Shown here piece by piece: positions 24,817-33,596 of a DNA stretch of 46,426 nucleotides. Position 1 is the first letter of the stretch. Each line of letters starts with the position of its first letter. The stretch is from Azoarcus taiwanensis. Lineage in GTDB: Bacteria; Pseudomonadota; Gammaproteobacteria; Burkholderiales; Rhodocyclaceae. The position numbers and the translations under genes were made by a program. The DNA lies in assembly GCF_012910885.1 (NCBI RefSeq), contig NZ_WTVM01000013.1, positions 1 to 46,426 on the forward strand, given 5' to 3'. The notes beneath the pieces are model-generated. The model was not told where the DNA came from. It was given only the letters and a program-made list of their open reading frames with translations, and did not search any database.

Positions 24817-26189
24817 GCCGGCAGCCTGGGCGGCGAGCCAGCTTCGTCCAGGCCGTCAATCTCGTCGAGTTCAGCCGATTCGATCTTGCGGAAATGCGCG
24901 CTGATCTTGCGCGAGCTTACCTGCACCTCCTGTACATCGCGGCTTGCCTGGTCGATGTGACGTGCCAGTGCTGCCATGCGCTCGTCGAAGCGGGCAAAAT
25001 CCTTGGCCAGCTTGCCCAAGGCGTCGCGGATCACATGGATTTGCTTGCGGGTTTCGACGTCCTTGAGCACCGCGCGCGCGGTATTCAGTACCGCCATCAG
25101 CGTGGTCGGTGACACGATCCACACCCGTTTGCGCTGGGCATGCTCGACCAGCTCCGGATGGTGGGCATGGATCTCGGCGAACACCGCCTCGGCCGGAATG
25201 AACATGACCGCCCCGTCGGCGGTTTCCCCGGCGAGGATGTACTTGTCGGCGATCGCATCGATGTGCCTGCGCACATCAGCCCTGAACGCACCGGTCGCAA
25301 GGCGGCGGTCGACTTCCGCGAGTTCCGGAGCGAGCATGCGGTTGTAGTTTTCAAGCGGAAACTTGGCATCCACCGCGACGCGCCCGGTCGGCGGCGGCAG
25401 TGTCAGCAGGCAATCCACCCGCGTGTTGTTGCCAAGCACCGCCTGAAACGCATAGGCGTCTGGCGGCAGCATGTTGCGCACCAGCGCCTCGAGTTGCACT
25501 TCGCCGAAGGCCCCACGCGCCCGCTTGTCGCCGAGGAGCTCCTGCAGCGTCACCACATTCGTCGTGAGCCCGTCGATCTTCTTCTGCGCTTCATCGATGG
25601 TGGCCAGGCGTGCCATCACGCTGGCGAAGGTCTCGTTGGTCTTGCGAAAGCCCTCATCCAGACGCTGATTGACATGACCGCCGATGGCCTCCAGACGCTC
25701 ATCTATGGTGCGCGACAAAGCCTCCATCCCCTTGGTGAGCAATTCACGGTCGGCGCGCGCATGCTCGGCAAGCCGCCCCAGCATCTGCTCGACGATCTCG
25801 GCCCGCAAGCGTTCGTGCGCGGTATTCATCGAGGCCGACAACTCGGCCTGGCGTGAGGTGATCTCCTCGCGCTGCTGCGCCAGGCGGGTGAGCAAGCCCG
25901 TGTGCACCTGAGCGAGCGCATCGCCCATGCGGTCCGCAACGTGGCTGCTCTGAAACATCAGGCGGTCGCTCTGACGCTCCAGACCCTGATGAAGCGTCTC
26001 GATCAGGCGTTTATGCTGGGCTTCCGCCTGCTGCTGCAAGCGAACCTCCAGCAAGGCGTCGAAACGCCGCTCCCGCCCACGCCACAGCATGACCAGCAAG
26101 AGCAGGCCGAGCGCGACCAGGAAAGCCACACCAAGCCAAGCCGTCCAATCAAGGCGCTGCAGCGCCTCGGCGAATCCAAGCCAATCCAT
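24801..26189 (-). CDS. rmuC: DNA recombination protein RmuC
   Basis: A 462-residue RmuC. A membrane anchor (about residues 17-36) is followed by a long coiled coil (about 45-215) and the RmuC nuclease-like domain, where [25 protein letters not shown] shows the D...D-x-K pattern of PD-(D/E)XK enzymes. In E. coli RmuC limits inversion at short inverted repeats; the biochemical activity is not settled. It lies 71 bases downstream of the FtsX-type permease gene on the same strand and overlaps moaA at the 3' end. Confidence 0.95.
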   Translation of the reverse strand: MDWLGFAEALQRLDWTAWLGVAFLVALGLLLLVMLWRGRERRFDALLEVRLQQQAEAQHKRLIETLHQGLERQSDRLMFQSSHVADRMGDALAQVHTGLLTRLAQQREEITSRQAELSASMNTAHERLRAEIVEQMLGRLAEHARADRELLTKGMEALSRTIDERLEAIGGHVNQRLDEGFRKTNETFASVMARLATIDEAQKKIDGLTTNVVTLQELLGDKRARGAFGEVQLEALVRNMLPPDAYAFQAVLGNNTRVDCLLTLPPPTGRVAVDAKFPLENYNRMLAPELAEVDRRLATGAFRADVRRHIDAIADKYILAGETADGAVMFIPAEAVFAEIHAHHPELVEHAQRKRVWIVSPTTLMAVLNTARAVLKDVETRKQIHVIRDALGKLAKDFARFDERMAALARHIDQASRDVQEVQVSSRKISAHFRKIESAELDEIDGLDEAGSPPRLPAQPPM

Positions 26190-26260
26190 ACCGCCCCCAA
26201 CAATCCCAAAGCACGCACAGACAGCGCACGGAAAGCGATAGGGTACTGTATGAAATTATA

Positions 26261-28756
26261 TCAAGCCAGCGCCCGCAGGCTGGCGAGCGGCGGCCGGGCG
26301 AGGAGATGGCGGGTGCCAAGCCAGCCACCGATGACGACGCCGATCGCACCGAGCACGGTCGCCACGGTCATCGGCAGCAAGCTCGGCACGTAGGCCATCT
26401 TGAAGACCTGCTCGGCGAGCAGCCAGCCGATGACCGTGGCACCAAAGCCAGCCAGCACGCCGGCGACGCCGCCGAGCACCATGAACTCCGCAAGCAGCGC
26501 CTGGCGCACCTGTCTATTGCGCGCGCCGAGGGTGCGCAGCATCGCCAGTTCGAAGTCGCGTTCGTCATGCGTCGATTGCAGCGCGGCATAGAGCACGATG
26601 AGTCCGGCGAGCAGCGCGAATCCGAACACGAACTGCACGATGAGCACCAGGCGGTCGGTCACCGCCTGCACCTGTGCAATCACCGCGGCGACATCAATCA
26701 CCGACAGATTCGGGAAGCGGTTGATCAGTCCGGTGGTAAATCCATGCTCGCCCGGCGACAAATGAAACGCGGTGACCAGACTCGCAGGATCGCTCTCCAG
26801 CATGCCATCGGCGGCGATGAAGAAGAAGTTCACCCGCATCGAATCCCAGTCCAGTTCACGCACACTGGTGATCGGCGCCTCGACGCTTCGTCCGGCAATG
26901 TCGAACCGGACGCGGTCGCCAATCTGGAGGCGGAATGTCTCGAGCAAGCCTTTTTCGATCGAGAACTGCGGCGTGCGATCGGTGCCGTGCCATTGCCCCT
27001 GCACGATTCGCGCGGTGTCGGCGAGCTCGCTCGCATAACTCAGGTTGAACTCGCGCTCGGCGAGCCGGCGGGTGCGCTGATCGACATAGTCGTCCGGGTT
27101 CACCGGCACACCGTTGATCGCCATCAGCCGACCGCGAATCATCGGGTAGATATCCGGCGCCTCGAAGCCGTTCTCTGCAAAGTAATCCGCTACCGGCGCA
27201 CGCTGATCCGGCTGAATGTTGATGATGAAACGGTTGGGCGCATCCTCGGAGCTCATCTGACGCCAGCTGTCGAGCAGGTCGCCACGGATCAGCGTCAGCA
27301 GGAGCAAGGCGGTGATGCCGAGACCGAGCGCGCTCACCTGGATCACGCTCGCGCCCATGCGCCGGTTCAGCGACGCCAGGCCATAACGCCAACCGCCGCC
27401 GCGCAGACTGCCATGCCCCTTGAGCAGACCGAGCAGGCGCAGCACCATCCACGCAGCAAGCGCGAAGACTCCCAACGCGGCCGCGAACCCGATTGCGACC
27501 ATGACACCAAGCGAAAAGTCACCCGCAATCCAGAAGATGATGCCGAACAGCGCCGCGGCGCCCAGCGCCCAGGCCACGCCACTGGCTGATTCGACGTTAG
27601 CGATCTCACGCCGGATGACGCGCAAGGTGGGCACCCGACCCAACCGCAGCAACTGCGGCAACACGAACCCCACAAGCAGTGCCAGTCCGACAACCAGCCC
27701 GTGCGCAAGCGGCAACAGCGACGGTGTGGGCAGACTGACCTGCATGATCTCGGCCAGCACCCCGACCAGCCCGAACTGCACTGCCCAGCCGAGTGCAGTG
27801 CCAACCAGCGCCGCGATGAGGCCGAAGATCACGAACTCGCCAATCACGATGCGCAGCACCTGAGACTGGCGCGCGCCCATGCAGCGCATCATTGCGCAGG
27901 CATCCAGGTGGCGGCGCATGAAGCGCCTCGCCGACAGGCCGACAGCGACCGCAGCGAGAATCACCGCCAGAAGTGCCGCGAGCCGGAGAAAGCGCTGCGC
28001 CTGATCGAGCGCGCCCCGTACTTCCGGGCGCGCATTGTCGAGTGTCTCGATGGCCTGACCGCGCCCCAGATTGGTTTCAGCCCAACGCTCGAACGCCTCG
28101 ATGTCACGCAGTTCACCGGCAATATGCATCCGCCAGGTCGCCCGGCTGCCCTCGACGATGAGCCCGGAGTCGGCCAGGTCTGCCATGTTGAAGATCGCAC
28201 GCGGCAACAGCGCAAAGAAATTCGCACCGCGGTCGGACTCGAAGGTGATCATGCCGCCGACGATGAACTCCAGAAAGCCGAGCTCGACCTTGTCGCCGAC
28301 CGACACACCGAGTGTCGCGAACATCCGCTCGTCAAGCCAGACCTCGCCGCGTTCCGGCACCCGCCCCGGGTCGGCATCGGCCTGGTTCGGCCCCGCCGAG
28401 ATGCGCAGGCCGCCACGCAAGGGGTAGCCTTCCTCCACCACCTTCACTCCGGCGAGTTGAGCCTCCTCTTCAGTGCTGACCATGCTGGTGAACAGGACTG
28501 TGTCAGCCACTTCCAGCCCGCGCCGACGGGCTTCGTCATGGAAACGCCCATCCCAGCGCTGATCTGCGCGCAACAACAGGTCGCCACCAAGGAGCTGATT
28601 GGCTTCGCGATCCAGCCCGCGCGATACCCTGTCGGCGAGAAAGCCGACGCTGGTCAGGCTTGCCACGGCGATGATGATCGCCAGACCGAGCAGATGGAGT
28701 TCGCCCGCGCGAAGGTCGCGAAGCATCATGCGAAAGGCCAGTCTGAGCGTATTCAT
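26261..28756 (-). CDS. FtsX-family ABC transporter permease (YbbP-like)
   Basis: An 831-residue inner-membrane permease with the YbbP-type layout: an N-terminal membrane helix (LLGLAIIIAVASLTSVGF), a large periplasmic MacB-like domain (about 45-240), three helices of the first FtsX domain, a central membrane pair, a second periplasmic domain, and three C-terminal helices of the second FtsX domain. YbbP works with the ATPase YbbA, often beside TesA; neither is in the window. I chose the ATG at 28756 (MNTLRLAFRM); the frame is open for a further 116 codons that overlap the M20 gene and are not FtsX-like. Confidence 0.9.
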   Translation of the reverse strand: MNTLRLAFRMMLRDLRAGELHLLGLAIIIAVASLTSVGFLADRVSRGLDREANQLLGGDLLLRADQRWDGRFHDEARRRGLEVADTVLFTSMVSTEEEAQLAGVKVVEEGYPLRGGLRISAGPNQADADPGRVPERGEVWLDERMFATLGVSVGDKVELGFLEFIVGGMITFESDRGANFFALLPRAIFNMADLADSGLIVEGSRATWRMHIAGELRDIEAFERWAETNLGRGQAIETLDNARPEVRGALDQAQRFLRLAALLAVILAAVAVGLSARRFMRRHLDACAMMRCMGARQSQVLRIVIGEFVIFGLIAALVGTALGWAVQFGLVGVLAEIMQVSLPTPSLLPLAHGLVVGLALLVGFVLPQLLRLGRVPTLRVIRREIANVESASGVAWALGAAALFGIIFWIAGDFSLGVMVAIGFAAALGVFALAAWMVLRLLGLLKGHGSLRGGGWRYGLASLNRRMGASVIQVSALGLGITALLLLTLIRGDLLDSWRQMSSEDAPNRFIINIQPDQRAPVADYFAENGFEAPDIYPMIRGRLMAINGVPVNPDDYVDQRTRRLAEREFNLSYASELADTARIVQGQWHGTDRTPQFSIEKGLLETFRLQIGDRVRFDIAGRSVEAPITSVRELDWDSMRVNFFFIAADGMLESDPASLVTAFHLSPGEHGFTTGLINRFPNLSVIDVAAVIAQVQAVTDRLVLIVQFVFGFALLAGLIVLYAALQSTHDERDFELAMLRTLGARNRQVRQALLAEFMVLGGVAGVLAGFGATVIGWLLAEQVFKMAYVPSLLPMTVATVLGAIGVVIGGWLGTRHLLARPPLASLRALA

Positions 28757-28796
28757 GCGGCAGTGGACGCGATTTTCGTCAAGGCGTTCAACACGC

Positions 28797-29963
28797 TCAT
28801 GCCGGCAGCAGGCGCTTGACGAGTTCCACCCAGTAAGCGCCACCGACCGGGATGATGTCGTCGTTGAAATCGTAGTTTGGGTTATGAAGCATGCAACCGC
28901 CCTCGCCCGCTCCATTGCCGATCCAGACGTAGCAGCCGGGTTTGTGCTGCAGGAAGAAGGCGAAGTCCTCGGCGCCCATGCTCGGCCGTGCGTCGGTCTG
29001 CACCTTGTCGGAGCCGACCAGGCCCGCCGCGACCTCGGCGCAGCAGGCGGCCTCGCTCGCGGTATTGATCGTCGCCGGATAACCATGGCGGTATTCGATA
29101 TCAACGCTCACGCCATGCGTCGCCGCAATGCCGGCACAGATCTGGCGCAGACGCGCCTCCACGGTGTCGCGCACTTCCGGCAGGAAGGCACGAACCGTGC
29201 CCGAGAGCTGGGCGCGATCCGGAATCACGTTGTACGCTTCGCCGGCATGGAACAGCGTGGTCGACACCACCGCGGCGTCCAGCGGGTCCAGGGTACGACT
29301 GGTGATGGTCTGCAGGGCCTGCACCAGCGCGGCGGCGGCAACCACCGGGTCTTTTCCCAGGTGAGGCATCGCCGCGTGGGCGCCATAGCCCATCACGGTG
29401 ATGTCATAGCGGTCGGCACTGGCCATCGCCGGCCCGGAATGCACTGCGAAATGTCCTTCGGGCATGCCCGGCCAGTTGTGCATGCCAAACACGGATTCCA
29501 TCGGAAAACGCTCGAACAGCCCGTCGTCGATCATCGCCTGCGCGCCGGCCTCGCCCTCCTCCGCAGGCTGGAAGATGAGATACACGGTGCCGTCGAAACC
29601 CTCGCCGCGGGCCAGCACGTCGGCCGCGGCAAGCAGCATCGTGGTGTGTCCGTCGTGGCCGCAGGCGTGCATGCAGCCGGCGTGCCGCGACTGATGGGAG
29701 AAAGTGTTGCGTTCCTGCATCGGCAACGCATCCATGTCGGCACGCAGACCGATCGCCCGCATCCCGGTACCGGCACGCACCACACCGACGACTCCGGTAC
29801 GACCGACGCCACGGTGAACTTCCAGCCCCAGCGCTTCGAGGTGCGTCGCGACCAGTTCGGCGGTACGATGCTCCGCGTAGGCGAGCTCCGGATGCGCATG
29901 GAGGTCGCGACGGATGTCGGTCAGTCTTGCATGGTTGCTGCGGATGGCTTCGATGACGCTCAT
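28797..29963 (-). CDS. M20 family metal-dependent amidohydrolase
   Basis: A 388-residue cytosolic peptidase/amidohydrolase of the M20D (hippurate hydrolase, indole-acetyl amino acid hydrolase) group. Seen are RRDLHAHPELAYAEH near the N-terminus, LRADMDALPM, the metal-binding ACGHDGHTTM, QPAEEGEAGAQAMIDDG with the catalytic Glu pair, MGAEDFAFF and the final metal histidine near LHNPNYDFND. It probably releases acyl or aryl groups from amino acids; the real substrate is unknown. It is upstream of the permease gene with a 40-base gap and divergent from the transglutaminase cluster. Confidence 0.93.
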   Translation of the reverse strand: MSVIEAIRSNHARLTDIRRDLHAHPELAYAEHRTAELVATHLEALGLEVHRGVGRTGVVGVVRAGTGMRAIGLRADMDALPMQERNTFSHQSRHAGCMHACGHDGHTTMLLAAADVLARGEGFDGTVYLIFQPAEEGEAGAQAMIDDGLFERFPMESVFGMHNWPGMPEGHFAVHSGPAMASADRYDITVMGYGAHAAMPHLGKDPVVAAAALVQALQTITSRTLDPLDAAVVSTTLFHAGEAYNVIPDRAQLSGTVRAFLPEVRDTVEARLRQICAGIAATHGVSVDIEYRHGYPATINTASEAACCAEVAAGLVGSDKVQTDARPSMGAEDFAFFLQHKPGCYVWIGNGAGEGGCMLHNPNYDFNDDIIPVGGAYWVELVKRLLPA

Positions 29964-30182
29964 TTGGCGAACTCGGGATACTCATGGCTAAGGTGGATTC
30001 CAGTTTAGCGGCGAAGTTCGGCAGCGTCGATCACCCATAACGGTGCTGCCAGCGTCAGCCATGCCCCGCTACAGTGCGTTGGGTGGGGCAATTTTGCGTC
30101 GATCCTTGCCGAAACGCGTCTGAACGGGCTGGCGCAGCTTTTGCTCCAGGCAAGGCGGACACCAAAGGAAGAGGGCTCAGTC
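29964..30182. other. Divergent gap before the transglutaminase cluster
   Basis: About 219 bases between divergent starts. A Shine-Dalgarno AAGGAAGAGG (30166-30175) precedes the ATG at 30183. I see no convincing promoter boxes or operator. Confidence 0.5.
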
Positions 30183-33100
30183 ATGTCGATCCATGTGGCA
30201 CTCAATCATGTCACCCGTTACCAGTACGACCGACCCATCACGCTCGGCCCACAGATCGTGCGCCTGCGGCCCGCGCCGCACAGCCGTACGCGCATCCTGA
30301 GCTACTCGCTGCGCATCCTGCCGGATACTCACTTCATCAACTGGCAGCAGGACCCACAGGCCAACTACCTCGCACGCCTCGTCTTTCCCGAGAAGACCAC
30401 CGAGTTTTCGATCGAGGTCGACCTGGTCGCCGAGATGGCGGTCATCAACCCCTTCGACTTCTTTCTCGAGCCCTACGCCGAAAAATGTCCATTCGAGTAC
30501 GAGAGCTGGCAGAAGGACGAGCTCGCGCCCTATTTCAAGAAGCTCCCGCTGACCCCGCTTTTCCGCGAGTACCTCGACGGCATCGACCGCGAGCCCACGC
30601 CCAGCGTGGACTTCCTCGTTGGCCTGAATCAGCGCCTGTGCAATCACATCAAGTACCTGATCCGGCTTGAGCCCGGCGTTCAGGCGCCCGAGGAGACGCT
30701 CGAGAAACGCTCCGGCTCTTGCCGCGACTCGGCATGGCTGCTGGTGCAACTGCTCCGCCACCTCGGCGTTGCCGCGCGGTTCGTGTCCGGCTATCTCATC
30801 CAGCTCAAGGCCGACGTCAAGGCGCTGGACGGTCCCTCGGGGCCGGACGCCGACTTCACCGACCTGCACGCCTGGTGTGAGGCCTACCTCCCCGGCGCCG
30901 GATGGGTCGGCCTCGACCCCACCTCCGGCTTGTTCGCCGGCGAGGGTCACATCCCGCTGGCGTGCACACCGGACCCCTTCTCGGCGGCGCCGATCACCGG
31001 CGCGCTGGAGAAGTGCGAAGTCGATTTCGAGCACCGCATGGCGGTGAGCCGTATCTGGGAGGCGCCGCGGGTCACCAAACCCTACACCGAAGATGAGTGG
31101 TCCGAGATCGAGCGTCTGGGCCACGCGATCGACCGCCAGCTCGACGCGATGGACGTGCGTCTCACCCAGGGCGGAGAGCCGACCTTCGTATCGGCCACCG
31201 ATCTCGACGGCGCCGAATGGAACACCGACGCTCTCGGCCCGACCAAGCGCCTGCTCGCGGCAGAGCTCTTCCACCGCATGCGAGACAAGTACGGTGCCAA
31301 CGCGCTGGTGCATTTCGGGCAGGGCAAATGGTATCCCGGCGAGCAGCTACCCCGCTGGTCGCTGAACTGCTTCTGGCGCCTCGACGGAGAGCCGGTCTGG
31401 TCCGACCCATCGTTGATTGCCGACGAGCGGCGCAACTACGAAGTGGACGAGCGCGACGCCGCGCGCTTCCTGCAAGGTATCGCGACCCGGCTTGGCCTCG
31501 ACGGGCAATACGTTTTCGGCGCCTACGAAGATGTCTTCTACTACCTGTGGCGCGAACGCCGACTGCCGGCCAACGTCGACCCGTTCGACTCGCGCCTCGC
31601 AGACCCGCTCGAGCGCGCTCGCCTGATGACGGTGTTCAGCGCAGGCCTGGACGCCATCGTCGGCCACGTCCTGCCGGTCGAGCGGAATCCGTCGAACACG
31701 CACTGGCAGACCGGCCGGTGGTTTCTCCGCGACGAACGTTGCTATCTCGTGCCCGGCGACTCGCCGATCGGCTACCGGCTACCGCTCGACTCCCAGCCCT
31801 GGGTCAGCGAAGGCGACTACCCCTGGATTCATGCGGCGGACCCGTTTGCACCTCACGCTCCCCTGCCCAAGCAGGCCAATATTCGCCAGCAAATGGCCAG
31901 CGAGGCTGCCTCGGCGAGTTCCGCGGGCACTGGGGGAACCGGCATCACCGCCGGCTGCGGGACCGACCGCCCACCGGCTGACTTCCAATCCGCAAACTGG
32001 ATCACTCGCACCGCGATATGTGCCCAGGTACGCGACGGAGTGCTCTACATCTTCATGCCACCCACCGAACGACTCAAGGACTACCTCGAGATCGTCACCG
32101 CAGTCGAGGCCACCGCCGCCGATCTGGCGCTACCGGTGCTGCTCGAAGGCTACGAGCCACCACGTGACGCGCGCATGCGCCACTTTCGCATCACGCCCGA
32201 CCCCGGCGTGATCGAGGTCAACATCCACCCGGCAAACGACTGGGATGAACTGGTCGATCAGACCACGCATCTCTACGAGGCGGCGCACGAGTCGCGCCTG
32301 ACGACCGAGAAATTCATGGTCGACGGGCGGCACACCGGCACCGGCGGCGGCAACCACTTCGTGCTCGGCGGGCAAACCGCGTCGGACTCGCCCTTTCTCC
32401 GGCGCCCCGACCTGCTGCGCAGTCTGGTCTCGTACTGGCACAATCACCCCAGCCTGTCCTATCTGTTCTCGGGTCTGTTCATCGGACCGACCTCGCAGGC
32501 CCCGCGCATCGACGAAGCGCGCAACGACGCGGTCTTCGAGATCGAGATCGCCTTCCGTGAGATGGAAAGACTGCTCACATCCGGGCCGGGCGACTGTCCG
32601 CCGTGGCTGGTCGATCGCCTTATGCGCAACCTGCTCACCGACGTCACCGGCAATACCCACCGTGCCGAGTTCTGCATCGACAAGCTCTACTCGCCCGACG
32701 GCCCGGCTGGCCGTCTCGGCTTGCTCGAGTTACGGGCCTTCGAGATGCCGCCCCACGCGCGCATGAGCCTCACCCAGCAGCTTCTGCTGCGGGCGCTCGT
32801 GGCCCGCTTCTGGGAAACGCCGTACACCCCTCAGCGCCTGGTTCGCTGGGGCACCGAGCTGCACGACCGTTTCCTGCTACCGCATTTCGTCTGGCAGGAT
32901 TTCCTGGATGTCATCGATGAAACCCGCGCAGCCGGCTTCCCGCTGCAGGCAGCGTGGTTCGCCCCACATCAGGAGTTCCGCTTTCCCAAGATCGGGGATT
33001 ACGTACTCAAGGGTATGACCCTGGAACTGCGCACCGCGCTCGAACCCTGGCATGTGATGGGCGAGGAAGGCGCGGTCGGCGGCACCGTGCGCTATGTGGA

Positions 33101-33521
33101 TTCCTCGGTGGAGCGGCTGCAGGTCAAGCTCAACGGCATCGCACCGGACCGTTACCGTCTCACCTGCAATGGCGTTCCGGTTCCGCTGCAGCCTACCGGC
33201 ACCGTGGGTGAGTTCGTCGCCGGAATCAAATACCGGGCCTGGCAGCCGCCGTCATGCCTGCATCCGACCATCGGCGTGGACAGCCCGCTCACCTTCGACC
33301 TCGTCGACACCTGGAGCAGCAGGAGCCTGGGCGGCTGCCAGTACCACGTGATGCATCCGGGGGGGCGCAGCTTCGAGACACGGCCGGTCAACGCCTTCGA
33401 GGCCGAAAGCCGAAGGCTGGCGCGCTACTTCCGTACCGGACACACGCCCGGCCCGATGAACGTGCGTGAGCCCCGCGTAAACCCGGAGTTTCCGTTCACC
33501 CTCGATCTGCGACAATATTGA
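30183..33521 (+). CDS. Transglutaminase-like protein fused to DUF2126 (circularly permuted GS-like ligase)
   Basis: A 1112-residue cytoplasmic protein (no signal peptide). Residues 1-290 form a bacterial transglutaminase-like domain (N-terminal beta region plus core) with the triad Cys180 (SGSCRDSAW), His229 (DLHAWCEAY) and Asp245 (GLDPTSG). The rest, from about 330, is DUF2126, beginning RLTQGGEPTFVSATDLDGAEW; Iyer and colleagues (2009) described a circularly permuted glutamine-synthetase-like ligase domain in this gene context, which I take to be DUF2126. The two parts together suggest making and trimming of amide-linked peptides. I chose the ATG at 30183 because of its Shine-Dalgarno; an ATG at 30141 adds 14 non-conserved residues. 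First gene of the cluster. Confidence 0.9.
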   Translation: MSIHVALNHVTRYQYDRPITLGPQIVRLRPAPHSRTRILSYSLRILPDTHFINWQQDPQANYLARLVFPEKTTEFSIEVDLVAEMAVINPFDFFLEPYAEKCPFEYESWQKDELAPYFKKLPLTPLFREYLDGIDREPTPSVDFLVGLNQRLCNHIKYLIRLEPGVQAPEETLEKRSGSCRDSAWLLVQLLRHLGVAARFVSGYLIQLKADVKALDGPSGPDADFTDLHAWCEAYLPGAGWVGLDPTSGLFAGEGHIPLACTPDPFSAAPITGALEKCEVDFEHRMAVSRIWEAPRVTKPYTEDEWSEIERLGHAIDRQLDAMDVRLTQGGEPTFVSATDLDGAEWNTDALGPTKRLLAAELFHRMRDKYGANALVHFGQGKWYPGEQLPRWSLNCFWRLDGEPVWSDPSLIADERRNYEVDERDAARFLQGIATRLGLDGQYVFGAYEDVFYYLWRERRLPANVDPFDSRLADPLERARLMTVFSAGLDAIVGHVLPVERNPSNTHWQTGRWFLRDERCYLVPGDSPIGYRLPLDSQPWVSEGDYPWIHAADPFAPHAPLPKQANIRQQMASEAASASSAGTGGTGITAGCGTDRPPADFQSANWITRTAICAQVRDGVLYIFMPPTERLKDYLEIVTAVEATAADLALPVLLEGYEPPRDARMRHFRITPDPGVIEVNIHPANDWDELVDQTTHLYEAAHESRLTTEKFMVDGRHTGTGGGNHFVLGGQTASDSPFLRRPDLLRSLVSYWHNHPSLSYLFSGLFIGPTSQAPRIDEARNDAVFEIEIAFREMERLLTSGPGDCPPWLVDRLMRNLLTDVTGNTHRAEFCIDKLYSPDGPAGRLGLLELRAFEMPPHARMSLTQQLLLRALVARFWETPYTPQRLVRWGTELHDRFLLPHFVWQDFLDVIDETRAAGFPLQAAWFAPHQEFRFPKIGDYVLKGMTLELRTALEPWHVMGEEGAVGGTVRYVDSSVERLQVKLNGIAPDRYRLTCNGVPVPLQPTGTVGEFVAGIKYRAWQPPSCLHPTIGVDSPLTFDLVDTWSSRSLGGCQYHVMHPGGRSFETRPVNAFEAESRRLARYFRTGHTPGPMNVREPRVNPEFPFTLDLRQY

Positions 33522-33596
33522 GGTAGCAAAAGTAGCGACAAGCGCCCCGTCCGACCGTCCGTCAGACGCAGGCTGTGCAACCCAACGCGCCCGAAC

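Noticed and set aside
27701-28819. Open frame of 372 codons on plus opposite the FtsX-type permease
   Set aside because: Antisense to a clear membrane protein with no family features of its own.
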